NCBI GenBank assembly: GCA_028023455.1
Contig: JAQFVV010012530.1
Location: forward strand, 1,304,001 to 1,368,000
Source of the DNA: Epiperipatus broadwayi
Lineage: Eukaryota; Onychophora; Udeonychophora; Euonychophora; Peripatidae
Length of the DNA: 64,000 nt
Direction: 5' to 3'
The notes below the pieces were generated by a model that was not told the DNA's origin, made no database searches, and saw only the letters and a program-made list of their open reading frames with translations. Shown here piece after piece: positions 23,874-36,459 of the stretch (within the stretch, counting starts at the first letter, position 1; every line of letters starts with the position of its first letter). The position numbers were made by a program, and so were the translations under genes.

Positions 23874-26463
23874 TTAAAATCAGAAAATGATTTTAATTAG
23901 GAAATCCTTATCTTTTTTTCTAATTAATAAAACTTTAACTGTTGTTTTTGGAAAGGGAAAATCTGAAAGCTTATCGAAAGAATGTAGCTTTTAATCATTA
24001 AAACTTTAACAAATTATTTAAAAGTAAACAGCAAATAGTCCCGACGCAATGAAACTTTCGAACAATTATATATATTTAAATATTTACAAATATATACGCA
24101 CAATCCACGCAGTTGTAATATATATAAATTCATGAATAATTTTATCATGAATTTATTAATAGAATTGATCAATTTAAATCTGAAAGAATTAATTTTAATA
24201 CGCATTTATAAAATAAGTTTCCTTTATGGAAATTAGCGTGGATTGAATGTATAAAGCCCCATTGCATCGGAAATTTAAGATTAGTACTAGGGTTTGAAGT
24301 GGGCTTATGGCTAGATGTCATGAAGCTAGGATCGAACTCAGATCCGACTGCTTCACTAAAGCTAAAAAAACGTAGTTGAAACAACAAAGTAATTCAACAG
24401 GATGTGGAAAGATAGCATTCTACACAAAATCCTAAAGTACATAATGAATGAAGTGAATCCTCAATAATTGGAAACATAACTTTCCTGACTAAATCTAAGC
24501 TAACAGAAAAAATAAAACAAACAGTAAATTATAAGTTAAAAAAATGCATACTACAAGTAATGGGGAATACATTGATATTGGAATATGAAGATTTGAAAGT
24601 TTGAAGATGAGGATTGTTTTAACAAAATAAAAATCTCAAAAAATTAATAAATCAAAAGTTGTTAAACAGAATTTTGGGTTTACAGTTATATTGTAAAAAA
24701 ATTAAAAATGAGATATCCCAAAACAGCGGTATATGATTTTGACTATTCACAATTCTGCCAAACTTTGACCTAATGGAGTAATAGTTGCTTAAGCTTTTAA
24801 TATAATTTTCTTACATGGTTTTTTCCCACAGTTTAAGAACACCTAATCATTTTACTGCAGACTTTTATTTCTCCTTCATATTTTATTCTCATTCGATTTT
24901 TTTTTAATCATTCAGATAATTTGCATCTTGATTGAGAAGATCATTTCAGCAAGTTGATAAGTCAGAAATATTACATATCTAAGGAAGTTTTACGTGTAAT
25001 ACAGAATCATAGAATTTGCTCTTTTCTTGTCTTTAGCAAACTTTTTTTTTTTTAAAAAAAAATCCTATATAAATTAGCTGAAATCCTAAATTGATGATGC
25101 CAGAAACTTTTTTGCAGTAATTGAAGTTTATCAGTCATCTGTCAACATTCTTGATGATGTCATGAACAACTTATTTTTGCTTAGAGCCTTATCTGTTTTA
25201 GTTATGTTAAATTCAAGGTCATAGCTTTTAATTGCATTTGAATTAAATATAACTGATGATGAAAAGTTGGTCATCTGGAAATGATTGATAATTTTAAGTG
25301 ATTAAATAATGTAGAAGTACTGAAAATCCCCAGCAAGCTATATGTTCACTGTCAGTAAATATAAAATGGAAATGAGCCCACCTATATATTTGCTTTGATA
25401 GCATGTAAGCATATCACTTACTGACATATTTACATACAGAGCATGGTTTATATATACTAATGTAATATCAAGACAACTATAAGCTATTAATCAGCCATGA
25501 TTGTGATTTTTTTTTTTCACACATGAGATCATGGAAATGCAAGGAATGTTAAACCCAAGTAAATTATCAAAGTGATGGATATCAAATGCTTTAAAGAAAT
25601 GCAAAAGTGTAGAACAATCATGATAACTTATAGCCATTAAGATAAGGAACATTCTAAAAGATTTGACAATTGAATCCTTTTTGCTTAGGATATCATGTAA
25701 TATTCATTCACTCACCAGAAGTGTTTGGAACTTTGATTCACAGCCCTTGAACTCCAGGATACTCCACTTCACTATGGCACGAAACTATCCCAGGGCAATA
25801 ATTGGTATGTTTACAGGTTAGGAGTTCATAAGAAGTTTGAATGCTGGAAGTAGTAGAACTGGGCTGCAATTCATGGATCTTAAGCACCAGAAGCTGCCAC
25901 TTTACCACTGCTTCAAACTAAGCAGGATCTACATAGCTATTAATTTTTAATGCCTTTTATTTTTCTCACTATAATTCATCTCTTCTCACACTTCTCCTTT
26001 CCATGGCTTCTAATATCCCTTCATCATTGTAATCATTCACTAGAAATTTGTATTGATCTGTATCCACAAAATGTAATATTTTTCCTTTAAAAATGGGCAC
26101 AAATATCTCCAGCTTTGAGCATTAGATGTTATTGAATCTTAGCAATTATTTACAATTACTTATGACATGTCTTGTAAATTATTCTCAAGACTTTGACATC
26201 TATTTCTGATCATAACTCAGAGTGCTGGAGTGTAAGATCCTAAGCCTGCATGATTTAGTGCAGTGGTAGATTGTCAAAACTTTGAAGTACAACATCCTTC
26301 AGCTTGTGGTAGAGTTTCAAACTCTGAATTGTAAGGTCCTGGCCTACATGGTTTAGTGCTGTAGTAGAGTGGCAGAATCTAGATAAGATCGTCAATTGAT
26401 TCCACTTGTGGTATTTCTGCCACTCAAACATTTTATGATCTTCCCAGAAATAAGTTATATCTT
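23874..26463. other. Intron sequence with SINE-like fragments
   Basis: Mostly unassigned AT-rich sequence. tRNA-like pieces with repeated taagatcctaagcctgcatg and taaggtcctggcctacatgg phrases at about 26215-26420, and related inverse pieces at 25735-25920, suggest decayed tRNA-derived SINEs. Another box-B-like motif (gagttcgatcc on the minus strand) lies near 24335. Confidence 0.35.
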
Positions 26464-26557
26464 TTTTTTGGATATTGTAAATTCAAACTCTGTTAAGATA
26501 GTAAGTAAATTTTTTGGATATTGTAAATTCAAACTCTGTTAAGATAGTAAGTAAATA
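26464..26557. repeat. Tandem duplication, 47 bp unit x2
   Basis: ttttttggatattgtaaa ... gatagtaagtaaa occurs twice in direct succession with no difference that I can see. Confidence 0.9.
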
Positions 26558-26649
26558 GGTATCCCTGAATTAAGTTTGTTAATTTATAGATATTTACTGA
26601 TTATTATTTTCTTTTGTTTGTAAATGCATATATAACTAATTTACTTGTA

Positions 26650-27340
26650 TTTTTATATTGGACTATTTCCATCATCATTTAAATATTCCAAATACATTCA
26701 ACTGTTAGTAATAGCACATCAAACAGGTTAGTATATGTACAATGTTTTAAGAGACATTATTTCCCTCTTCTTCAGATGTTGCTGGCCTGACCAGTGACAG
26801 TACTAGCATGGGATTCGAACCTGGAATTATAGATTCTTGAGTATTGAATTTTAAGTTAACGCTCTAACCAACTGAGCCATCCTGCCTAAGGCAACAGCCT
26901 GTAGAAATTTCATATACTTATCTATGGGGTTCCTCATGATTTCTTCACTTTTTCCTTAAGAGCAAGGTCGATTAGTGGTTTCCATACATTATGTATAGCC
27001 AACCTAGTGTGACTATACATAATGTATGGAAACCACTAATCAACTTTGCTCTTAGAAAAAGTGGAGAAATCAGAAGGAATCTCATTCATAAATATATGAA
27101 ATTTTAACAGACTGTTGCCTTTCGCAGGATGGCTCGGTTGGTTAGAGTGTTGCCTTAAAATTCAATACTCAAGAATCTAATGGTCCAGGTTCAAATCTGA
27201 TGCTAGAACTGTCTCTGATCAGACCAACAACACCTGAAGAAGAGAGGAGAATAATACCTCTCAAAATGTTGTGCATATACTAATCTGTTTGATGAAGCTT
27301 TTACTAACAGTTTAATGTATTTGGAATATTTAAATAAAGT
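26650..27340. repeat. Head-to-head pair of tRNA-derived SINEs forming a palindrome
   Basis: The two ~340 bp halves are inverted copies meeting near 27004. Each half has a tRNA-like head. On the + strand at 27130-27197 the box A is tggctcggttgg and the box B ggttcaaatc. On the minus strand at 26814-26879 the same boxes read tggctcagttgg and ggttcgaatc. An interval resembling a long variable arm lies between the boxes, as in a Leu- or Ser-type tRNA. The body (ctgaagaagagagga, acaatgtt/aacattgt, tttggaatatttaaat) recurs at 15420 and 46285. Such heads normally drive RNA polymerase III transcription. Confidence 0.75.
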
Positions 27341-27981
27341 TAAATTTTTCTAAAGACATTCATTACACATATCAATATAAAAATACAACTAGAACATCAT
27401 CATCACAAACCTTCAGAAAAAACTAATTTATTTATTGTAAGAAATTGAAGATCACATATAAATTTTTGTTTGAATGATAGAAGTTTTTGAATGATATTCT
27501 ACCTGTACTACCCCCCCCCCCCCACCAAAAAAAAAAAATCCACCATTTTCATCTTACAACAACAGTTCAACTATTTTTTATGGTCTTTATCAAACTTATT
27601 AAAAGTGAAAAAAAAAAAAAAAAGTATATCTTACAAATATAATTTAATCCTTTTAAAAAAAATTATTTTTTTTTACGTGGTTTTATTTTACATTTTTTAA
27701 ACCAACAAATTTTTTTAATTCATTACTTTTATTTATATCTTCTAACTTTATATTTTTAATTTATTTTCTTTTAAAATTTTTTTATTAAGGTAGAAGCTAG
27801 TTTTATCTCTTTTTTTTTTGTATAAAGACCAACTTTTTTTATACTCAAAAAAATTCTTATGTGGATCTACTTAATTAGTTTTATTACTGCAATTCATTTT
27901 ATAAGTGCAACATTATGTGAATAGACTCATTTTGGGACATTATTTACGATAAATGGTAAAAATTATTTCATCATTATAAAC
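27341..27981. other. Low-complexity intron sequence
   Basis: Runs of C, A and T (for example a C run at 27511-27523) dominate. The open frame at 27491-27700 is an artefact of these runs. Confidence 0.6.
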
Positions 27982-28183
27982 TTGTGTTAAGAAAAGCTAA
28001 AATAATTTAAATTTAAAATGTATATTTCACTAAGCATGCTGTCAGCAGAACACTCCCAGAATCATATAGTGCTGTCTTATTTTGCAGTTCAAAAGCTGTG
28101 ACCTTAAATAAATGTCAAAAGCATGCTTAGCACAATACAGTATACATTTTAAATTTAATTATTTTACCTTTTCTTAACACTCA
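27982..28183. repeat. Small foldback/MITE (~200 bp)
   Basis: gtgttaagaaaag on the left and cttttcttaacac on the right begin arms of about 60 bases that are inverted copies (taaatttaaaatgtata and tatacattttaaattta, then agcatgct). About 80 bases lie between the arms. Confidence 0.75.
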
Positions 28184-29153
28184 TTTATAATGAATTTATA
28201 AATACTAAGTAATGAAAAGTCAAGTAAGTACCATTTAGAATTAAAGATTATTTATTAATCATTTTTACTAAGCCATAAATTATTGCTTATTTTTTCTGTT
28301 CAGATATAAACTTTACAGTTTAAGGCTAATATGTCAATTATTAAATCCCAACATGAATATTATTCAATTATTACCTCCATCTTTTTTTTATTATGTGTGG
28401 TGTAATAAAACTTCTAAAGTCAATAAACTCTTAAAATATATGAATATATATATATATATTAAAAAAAAGCAAGTGGTTTCCAAGATGTAATTCTAGAAGA
28501 ATCTCTTTAATAATTGCCCGCTTGATGATGAAGTTTGATTTTTCAGAAATACATCTTGGGAAATAGTTATTTTTTTACTTACGCTTTTATTTATATATTT
28601 TGAGAGTGTATTGCATTTAGAAATTTAGTTTTGTATTAATTAGTTTTATAATAATTTAATTAGATTTTTCATCAATATTTTAATTAATTATTTATATTAA
28701 ATGAAATCAAGCATTAAAATTATTTTATTACACCTTTGATGAAGGTCACAAAAAATAGTTGAAACATTGGAATTCGTAGTTGATGTAACAAATTTTTATT
28801 TGTGATATTGATTCAGAAGTAAGAAATTGCAAATGTTCAAAGAAAAAAAAATTAATATTATTTTGCTAAAGAACTGAATAAAGCTTTATAAGAAAGTGTT
28901 AATACAAGGGATTTTTTATAGCTATGTTTTCATTTTTTAATCTTGGCTGATGTATGTTATTTCTTTGGAATTTTGAAAATTTCTTTCCATCTTTTTGATT
29001 TTTCACATCTGACAAAAAGTAGAAATAAAAAATTATATTTTAATAATTCATAAATTATAAATATTTTTGAATAGTTTATCTGATGTTTAATTTATAATAA
29101 TTCTAATAAACTTAATCTTTCTATTGGGTTAATCTACGTAGTTCTCTTGTTAG
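28184..29153. other. AT-rich intron sequence, nothing recognised
   Basis: No coding or paired-repeat signal apart from a TA run near 28443. Confidence 0.5.
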
Positions 29154-29249
29154 GAGCAGTTTCAACTTCTGAAAAGTCTTTTGAAAAGTACAGAGAGGCA
29201 ATTTCGTAATAAAGAAAAGGAGTGTTTAGAGACTGCTGCAAAGCTCAAG
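29154..29249 (+). CDS. ODF2: ODF2-like exon 3 of those visible (32 codons)
   Basis: Acceptor ctcttgttag and donor aag/gtaaag bound a phase 0 exon of 32 codons. The translation begins EQFQLLKSLLKSTERQ and then contains RNKEKE, which fits the human segment SMESMRGHLQAQLRSKEAEN. It is a Lys/Glu/Leu-rich coiled coil with no other domain visible. The exon is isolated, with 12.3 kb of intron before and 3.4 kb after it, so it depends on splice-site strength for inclusion; both sites are close to consensus. Confidence 0.87.
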
Positions 29250-30719
29250 GTAAAGTAACAAATATGTTTAATTGCACTCTGTTTTAATCATTAATACGCA
29301 ATTAATTTGAATTTTTTATTAGGGTATTGTTTATCAATAGGTCTATTACTTTTCCACAGTGCAAAATTGTCATTAATATTATTAAAAATGTCCAATGGCT
29401 ATATTTTTAGAATACTCATGACCTTTTGTAAATGTGCAGTAAGAAACTAAATCATTATCGTATAAAATCTTTAATATTTTTATTATCACAGTATATCAAT
29501 GTAAAATGGAAGTGGCAGTGGGAGGAAGGGGCTTTATGACTAAAAATTGGATTTTTTTTTTTGCAATTATTTTGCCACACTTTTTCTTTCAATTTACATT
29601 AAATTTCCTTATAATATTAACATGTAGCCTGCTTTCTATTTTTCTTTCAAATTTTTCGACTGTCTGTTTTCTTCAGGACTGTAAATGATAATATATTTTT
29701 AAGGTACAGTTTTGTAATAAAATCTTTTTCATTACTAATGATTGTCTAAATGGATATACACACACATAAATGTATAAACAGTATAATATTAATATAATTT
29801 AATATTTTTAAACAAATTAAATAGATGTAAATTAATCAATGAATGGGAACTCCATTTTTATAAATAAGTTAAAATCTACAGCCAAAGTGTTTTAAAGTGC
29901 AATAACCAATCAGATTGATTCTCCTAGTCTGAAAGAGAATAATAGTAAACTTGTCTATGCAAATTTGATGACTGATTATTGGTTAATAAAAATAGCTATG
30001 TATGTGTTATTTAAGTCTGTTGCTTGATATCTGATAAGTAATGTGTAAAGAAAATAATGGGATATCACTTAGACACTAAATAGTAATAATAATAGTTAAT
30101 GAATATTTCATATACATGTATATTACTAATGAATGAAAGTATAGCATGAGAAATATGCAAAAAAAATCATATAATTAAAAATGTAAAACTGTTAATGAAA
30201 CAACTAAGTCTGAAAATGTTACTACTATAATTCTTAAATCATATTTTCAAAGACATTTAAATAAACTTGTGAGAAATGCCCATTTTCTTGTATTATTGTC
30301 AATCTATTTGTTAGAGATTTATATCATCAGCATTGTTCAAGGATATTAAATTTACTAAAATGAATATATATGTTTAATTACCATATTACAAAAATATAGA
30401 TTGAAGCAAGCATTAAATTTTTCTTTTTATAACTTACTCATGAAACGTCGATAAAGATATTGAAATTAACATTCATACTTGTTCAATGTGTCTGTAAATA
30501 TTGAAAATCACAGCAAATGAATGAATTTGATAGATATACATAATTTGCCAAGATGAAGATTGATTTACTAAGTATGATAAACATGCACATGTGCAGGATG
30601 TATTTATACTTCTGAAATAAATATTGAATGGTGCCAGTTTATTTTATGTGACATACAAACCATTTAAATATTGTTTATGATATGGAGATCAAAAAACGTT
30701 AGTAGAGAATAAATAATTG
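29250..30719. other. AT-rich intron sequence, nothing recognised
   Basis: The open frame at 29506-29688 has no family resemblance. No exon in phase with ODF2 was seen. Confidence 0.5.
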
Positions 30720-31640
30720 ATAAACAGCTAAAACATCATATGATCACTATTTCTTATGTTTACACAAGCTCTTAAAACAATAATAGCTCTCTCCATACAG
30801 TATTGCCATCTAGTACAAACTATAGTAATCAATGGATACTAGAAGGTTTGTGCATCAAAATCCCTACTTAGTGCCTACTTATCCAATATCTACAGACTTA
30901 TGGCCTTTGAGTCTAATGCAATCTTCCAATAGTCATCTCTTAACTTTTTAGTTAACTATAAAGTTATGGATCTAAAATGAAAACACAATAATGTTTTCAA
31001 TTCAAGTTCATTCACTTATATAGTCATACGGATCTGAACCCAGTTCAGTATCTAGGTGCAGTCCTTTCTGATCCAAGCCACAAGTAAGAGACTAGTCTGA
31101 GAATATTGAATGAATAGGCAATAGGCACTAGATAGTGATTTTGATGCATAAACCTTCTAGCATTTCATTGAATATTATGGCTTGCACCGGATGATACTAC
31201 TGTATGGAGAGAAATGCTCCTGTTTTAACAACTTGGGTAATTAAGAAATGGTGATCATATGATATGATGGTGGCTATAGTTATTAAAAATTAAAGACACC
31301 AAAATGTATAGATCCTGAACTGGATTCAGATTTGTATGATTATACAAGCAAACGAATTTGGATTGAAAACATTAGTGTGTGTTCATTTTGGACTCATCAC
31401 TTTTAGTTAACTAAAAAGATAAAAGATGGCTTCAGGAAGGTTACATAAGATTCAAAGATCTAGGTGCAGTGCTCTCAGATCCAATACTTCTTCAACGATA
31501 AAGACCACAATAGAAATATTGGATCAGTAAGCACTAGATAGAAATTTTGGTGCACAAACCTAGCATCCATGATTAGTATGGCTTGTACTCACTCTGTGGC
31601 ACTACTGCATGAAGAAAATTGCTACAGTTTTAATTGATAA
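30720..31640. repeat. Foldback family A, composite of two copies
   Basis: The block begins with gctaaaacatcatatgatca and shares with the copies at 4.6 and 36.5 kb the phrases ctctccatacagta, ttgccatctagtac and tagtgcctacttatccaata. Inverse counterparts are tgatactactgtatggaga and gtaggcactagata. A second, shorter inverse arm (about 31400-31640, including agatggcttcaggaaggtt and ctaggtgcagtgctctcag) suggests two overlapping or nested family members. No coding sequence. Confidence 0.7.
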
Positions 31641-32109
31641 ACAAACTGTGTTTTACATTGAATATATATATATAATAAAAATTGTTGGTGGTTGAACAAA
31701 ATTTCTGTATATGTGTCATAAACAAAATTTCTATGCATGTGTACTGAATAATAATGGGAATGAACAGTCAGAACTGGTTAACAGATAATTATAGCACCAT
31801 ACTACAATGAGAGTTTCAAAAACTGGCCTCATTTATGGAAAAGAAGAATGAGAGATCGAATAATAAAATATTAAAAAGCAATGATTATGGCCAGATAACA
31901 CACAAATTGTTTTTGAATAGAGATATCACTTAAATTTGGAAGAAAAGTTTTTGTCTTTTCTTCATTTTTCTTTCCTCTTTCTTCCCCTATTTATTTAATA
32001 TAATTTTTTTTAAAAAAAAAATTATACTATATTAAAATACTTTGAAAAAAGGGAAAATCAATATTACATTAATTTTACATTAATTTTGCTAAATTTTTTT
32101 TCATGTTAC
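31641..32109. other. AT-rich intron sequence, nothing recognised
   Basis: Contains a TA run at 31664 and a T-run/A-run palindrome near 32003. Confidence 0.5.
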
Positions 32110-32530
32110 CCATATTTTATAATAGTTTTCATAGTCTCTTTCCAATTATTTTCTTATATAGCTACAGCAATAATGAAAATGAATCTGGAAAATGATCACA
32201 AAACATTGTCAAAATGTAGGTAGAATAATTACAAGATAGTCATATTTTATGGTAGTTTGCATAGTCTATTTTCAATTATTTCTTTATATAGATAAAATAA
32301 CTAGATACAGGAATAATCAAAATAGATCTTGAAAATAATCCTAGAACATGGGCAAAATTTAGGTGAAATAATTACAAGAAGACAATCAATCATACTTTAT
32401 GGTAGTTTGCATGATCTATTTCCAATTATTTTTTTTATACATTTAAAATAACTGTATAAAGGAACAATTGGAATAGACTTTGAAAATGATTATAGATATG
32501 GTCAAAATATAGGTGGAATAATTATAAGAT
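32110..32530. repeat. Three tandem ~140 bp units
   Basis: Units start at 32110, 32241 and 32391 with catattttatggtagtttgc-type sequence and end with ggtagaataattacaagat-type sequence. Units 2 and 3 are more alike than unit 1. The array stops 150 bases before the exon at 32682. Confidence 0.8.
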
Positions 32531-32681
32531 ATATATATATATGGAGAAAAAGAAATTTTGTTTGTTCAATAACAAGATTTGTATAGAAAACAATTATATT
32601 AAATATGTGAATAATTTAATTGAAAAAAGTTATTTGTTTATTTTTTAATTAATTATAATATTTCTTTGTTTTTTATTCTAG

Positions 32682-32797
32682 GAAACAGAAGATGTTTTGG
32701 AAATTGAGAGGACTGAAATTGGCCGAATGCAATTTCTTGTCAATGAAGCCAAAGTGAAAGTAAATAAAGATGAAGAATTAATCAAAAAAGAAATCAG
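32682..32797 (+). CDS. ODF2: ODF2-like exon 4 of those visible (116 nt)
   Basis: The acceptor is tttattctag and the donor atcag/gttaag. The exon carries 38 codons plus two bases of a split Arg codon (AG/G) completed by the next exon 80 bp downstream. The translation includes ETEDVLEIERTEIGRMQ and then VNKDEELIKKEI, which occupies the place of human KAEVEAIMEQLKELKQ and KDKESLKKAI-like sequence. The Lys/Glu pattern before the splice junction resembles the human LKKAIRAQK segment. The donor gttaag is slightly off consensus (T at +3), but no alternative keeps the reading frame. Confidence 0.9.
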
Positions 32798-32877
32798 GTT
32801 AAGAATCAAAATATTTCTCTTTTAAAAGCTTTCGTAGATTTTTTTTTTTAATCCATTTTTTTCTTATTTGATTTTAG

Positions 32878-32947
32878 GCATCACAAGGAAAACTCGGTTT
32901 TAAGTAAAAGTAAATTAGATTTTTTGAAATTAGAATTACAAGACAAG
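32878..32947 (+). CDS. ODF2: ODF2-like exon 5 of those visible (70 nt)
   Basis: The exon follows a pyrimidine-rich tract ending attttag and is closed by aag/gtaaaa. The first base completes the split Arg codon and 23 full codons follow. The translation contains HHKENSVLSKSKLDFLKLE then LQDK, equivalent in position and ending to the human EYAEQLHVQLADK segment. It sits in a cluster of three exons within 454 bp, separated by introns of 80 and 78 bp, which contrasts with the 3-12 kb introns elsewhere. Confidence 0.88.
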
Positions 32948-33025
32948 GTAAAAAAAAAAAGTCAACTTTTTGTTAAAATCCTTTACTTTGTCATTGTTGT
33001 TTTTTTACTTTATGATTAATTTCAG

Positions 33026-33135
33026 GAAACATTTATAAACAGCTTACAAACACAGCTTGAAGTTTGGAAAGACACATTTACAAAAATAAACCAAGAGAAA
33101 AGTGCCTTAGAAAAAGACAAGATAGTTCTAACAGC
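33026..33135 (+). CDS. ODF2: ODF2-like exon 6 of those visible (110 nt)
   Basis: Acceptor attaatttcag and donor acagc/gtaagt give 36 codons plus two bases of a split Ala codon (GC/T). The residues INSLQTQLEVWKDTFTKINQ and then EKSALEKDKIVLTA align well with human ALSTLESWRSRYNQVVKEK and DLELEIIVLNDRV, including the conserved Leu-Glu-x-Trp core. This is one of the better matches to ODF2 in the window. The Trp is worth noting because it is rare in the rest of the coiled coil. Confidence 0.92.
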
Positions 33136-35867
33136 GTAAGTTTGGATCAATTAAATTATTTGAATATAAATGTTGTACTTTTATTTATCTGATGTCATTT
33201 TTTCTTACTTGGGTTTTGTTTATTAATTTATTTCTGGCATGCATTATTGCAGTGTTAGAGTGGCGGACTCTGGACCTTGAAGTTCACGAATCACAGTTCC
33301 GCTCAGTTTTTGAACTTCTTATGGATTTCCAAGTATATCTTTCAATAATTTTTTTTTTATTAATCGTATATTATGGATTTCTATTTATACATTTATGTGG
33401 TTCTTTAATAATTATCAGCGGCCAAGACTTTTCAAATATTGAAGATATTTTAAATGATGCTTATGTAATAAGAATAATAAAAGCAGGATTTTTATTTTTA
33501 TAATTTTTTCCTTCCAAAGACAATGGGAATATTTTTGAACATGACAATTTAATTTTATGTTTATTTTTTTTTGCTTATGAATCATTTTTTATTCAACTGT
33601 AGTGGTAGCATTTCAATTGAAGTTTCTGTATTGGTACTTCTAGCACTCAAAATTTCTTATGAACTCCCGAGAAGTAAAGCCATTTGTTTTTGTTTTTTAT
33701 TTCTCACATAATGTTTATCATTATCATCTGACTTTAGTAAAAAAAAATGTCTGATTTCTATATTGCTGTATTAGGAAGTGAAATTCTTGCTCATTAAACA
33801 GCATGAAGTTTGAATTTTGCCTCTGGTAAAATCTACTACTACTATGTTAAATTTTCTATTTAATACCACACTATAACAATTGATTATATTATTAATAGCA
33901 TATATGCAAATGAATCAAATATATAAATTAATCAAGTATACAAATGAACCCAAAGATATATAGAATTGGTAATGAAAGATCTATATGACTTGTTCAGTCC
34001 CTAGACTTGCTTTTATATGTTCGGAGGCAAGTTCTCTGCAATGGAAGCTTAAAGTATGTACAGTGACATCCAGCACTGAGAGTAAAAGTTCATCCACACA
34101 TATGAAGCTTCTCCATGAGAGCGAGTTTCTTTTTTCCCACTTGCTATGATATAGATTACTTGTCCAATTTGTTCTCTTCTGATTGGCTCCTATTTCAGAT
34201 CCTGCCAATAAAATACTTAATTTATTTATCGATGATACATCTTGACCTGAGAATTTTACTTCTAATTAGTTCTATTGAACTTATTTTTAGATTCTTAAGT
34301 GGTTATTTATAACTGAATTTAGAACTCACAATCATTTAATTATTATCAATATCTATGTATAGTATGAAGGAATTTCATAACTTATCTCTAGAGATTTAAC
34401 TAATTACTATTTTGCTGTACTTAGAAAATATTTTTTTCTGATCTTTTTTTACTTTTTTTATTTATTATTTAAGTTTACTAATCTTTAAAAAGCTGGATTT
34501 TAATTTGATGAGTATATATCTTTATACACATATATACGTCGTCATTTCAATTAACCATTTTATGGTGCATGTATTTAAACATACACTCACATGCATAAGA
34601 GGAAGCATGATGGTCTTGTGAGGTTTTTCGATCTAAAGCTTATCTGTCCCATTAATACTTAAATGTTATATGATCCAAAGAATAACCATACAATTATTTT
34701 TTGTTGGTTTTTATTAATGGGTATATAGTTCTATCACATGATATATCGTGGCCAATTTCAACTGTAATATGAATGAAACGTTTTTTGCATTGTGATTATT
34801 TATTGAAGGCAGGAAATAAGAAGATAAATAATAATAACATCACTTCTCGTGTGTTGTGGAATGAGAAATATATCATTAGAGAACGTACAGAGGGAAAATC
34901 AAAACGTTTTCCATTACTAATCTTATTTGTGCAGAAGTTGTTTATTTATTAAAAGGAAATTGGAAATATTGTGAAATTTTTGAGAAATTCTGAATAATAA
35001 TGTTACATTAGATAACTTTCGCTTATTGATATATTATCAATAATATTTTATCCATTGTGATCTTTTCTTCTGTCATACCTTGTTATTTCATATAGATCTT
35101 TTTTATGAGCCAGGAGTTAATTGTAAGATATGGTTTTAAAATCAGAAAAAAAAAATCAAACGATCCCAGTTTACGTAGTGGTTTTCAGGAACAAACTTTT
35201 TCTATTTCATTCCAGAACTTACAATAGATGGTAGCACTAGTGTAGAATAGAAAGTGTTTGCTCTTAAGGATGCACTTCTTCTTGTGGAGGTAGTTAGTTT
35301 TTTTATGCAGTTGCAATGTTGCAGAAAAGACCCAGGGAAACCAGATATTGTTTTATTCTATATCTTTTTATTTCTTTTCAACTTTTATGAACAGGTCCAA
35401 TTCTGTTTTTTTTTCTTTAATTTTTCAGTGATATTATGAGAAATATGACAGAGTAAGAATAAAATTATCAACGATATTTGAAATAAATCTCTGTTGATTT
35501 GGACATAAATAATAATTTTTTGTAATAGTTATTAAAAAAATCCTTGATAAAGGTTGAGTTGCTTGTGATGTCGTGTGACATTTGAGCAAATAATATTGAT
35601 TCAGAAATCTTTATATCTTGAAATGGTCACTATCGTTGGACAGGGTGAAAGAATTATTAAATAAAATAATCAAATGATGTATTGCTTGGAAATTGATAGA
35701 AAATATGACTACTGGAAATGAATATGTGAAGTCATGTTTATGGTTATTGAGCTTCAGAGGTTGTCGTATTATCACTGCATTAAACCACACAGAGATAAAT
35801 GCTATTCAAAATATTAAAAAAAATATTTTTATTTGATCATAATTAATTTATTGTTTCTTTATTTAAG
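33136..35867. other. Intron sequence with weak SINE-like and MITE-like fragments
   Basis: At 33247-33310 gttagagtggcggactctgg followed by aagttcacgaatc resembles a decayed tRNA-type box A and box B. Around 34010-34045 the phrase gttcggaggcaagttctc resembles gtccggaggtaaacttctc near 58550, so an unnamed repeat is shared. At 35216 the phrase acttacaatagatgg matches the termini of the foldback at 3212. No further exon was seen. Confidence 0.4.
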
Positions 35868-36003
35868 TAAACTATTGGAGTTGGAAAGTATCAGGAATAC
35901 AGTACAAGAGGATTATAAGTATCAATTAGAAAACCTCACAACTAAACTTAATGATAAGACATCAGAACTAGTCATGGTTAAGTTAGAACTGGATCAACTG
36001 AAG
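35868..36003 (+). CDS. ODF2: ODF2-like exon 7 of those visible (136 nt)
   Basis: The acceptor is tttatttaag (A rather than C/T before AG, weak but preceded by a T-rich tract) and the donor is aag/gtaaaa. One base completes the split Ala codon and 45 codons follow. The translation contains KLLELESIRNTVQEDYKYQ, then LENLTTKLNDKTSELV and LELDQLK, in the place of human ERLHRQTAEYSAFKLENE through HLEVQQLK. The closing Leu-x-Glu-Leu-x-x-Leu-Lys resembles the human segment end. Coiled coil throughout. Confidence 0.9.
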
Positions 36004-36459
36004 GTAAAAAAAAAGTCGCAATTATTTAATGCCTGTTTCATTAATTATTATTACTCTTTTTTTGTAGTATTTATTTTGTAATTATGCGGTTGATTGTTTA
36101 AAAATATTTGGTTCAATCCATAATTGATTCTGCTCTTTTTTTTATCTTCCATCATTGTAATGAAAAGTTTTGGAAACCTGATCTGATGATATCATTAGTC
36201 ATCCATTTAGTTTCACATCTGAGAACCATTTATACATAATAGAAACTTATCGTAATAAGAGTTAAGTGGTGTTCAAGTGCTTATGCCAGTGGCAATGGTC
36301 ATCCAAAGCATAAATCACAATATTGTATTGATTTTAGTAATCATCTCACAAAGTAGATGAATCAGCTATCACAAGTCAATAGCAAATATGTATATGGCAT
36401 ATACTTTCTTACAATTTACCTATGACATTATAAGTCAGACTATATTTTAAACTGAGGCA
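36004..36459. other. Intron sequence, nothing recognised
   Basis: No coding or repeat signal that could be delimited. Confidence 0.5.

Noticed and set aside
33192-33503. 103-codon hydrophobic open frame after an exon
   Set aside because: It starts in the intron past a good donor at 33136, its residues reflect T-rich DNA, and the next ODF2 exon splices cleanly from 33135 to 35868.
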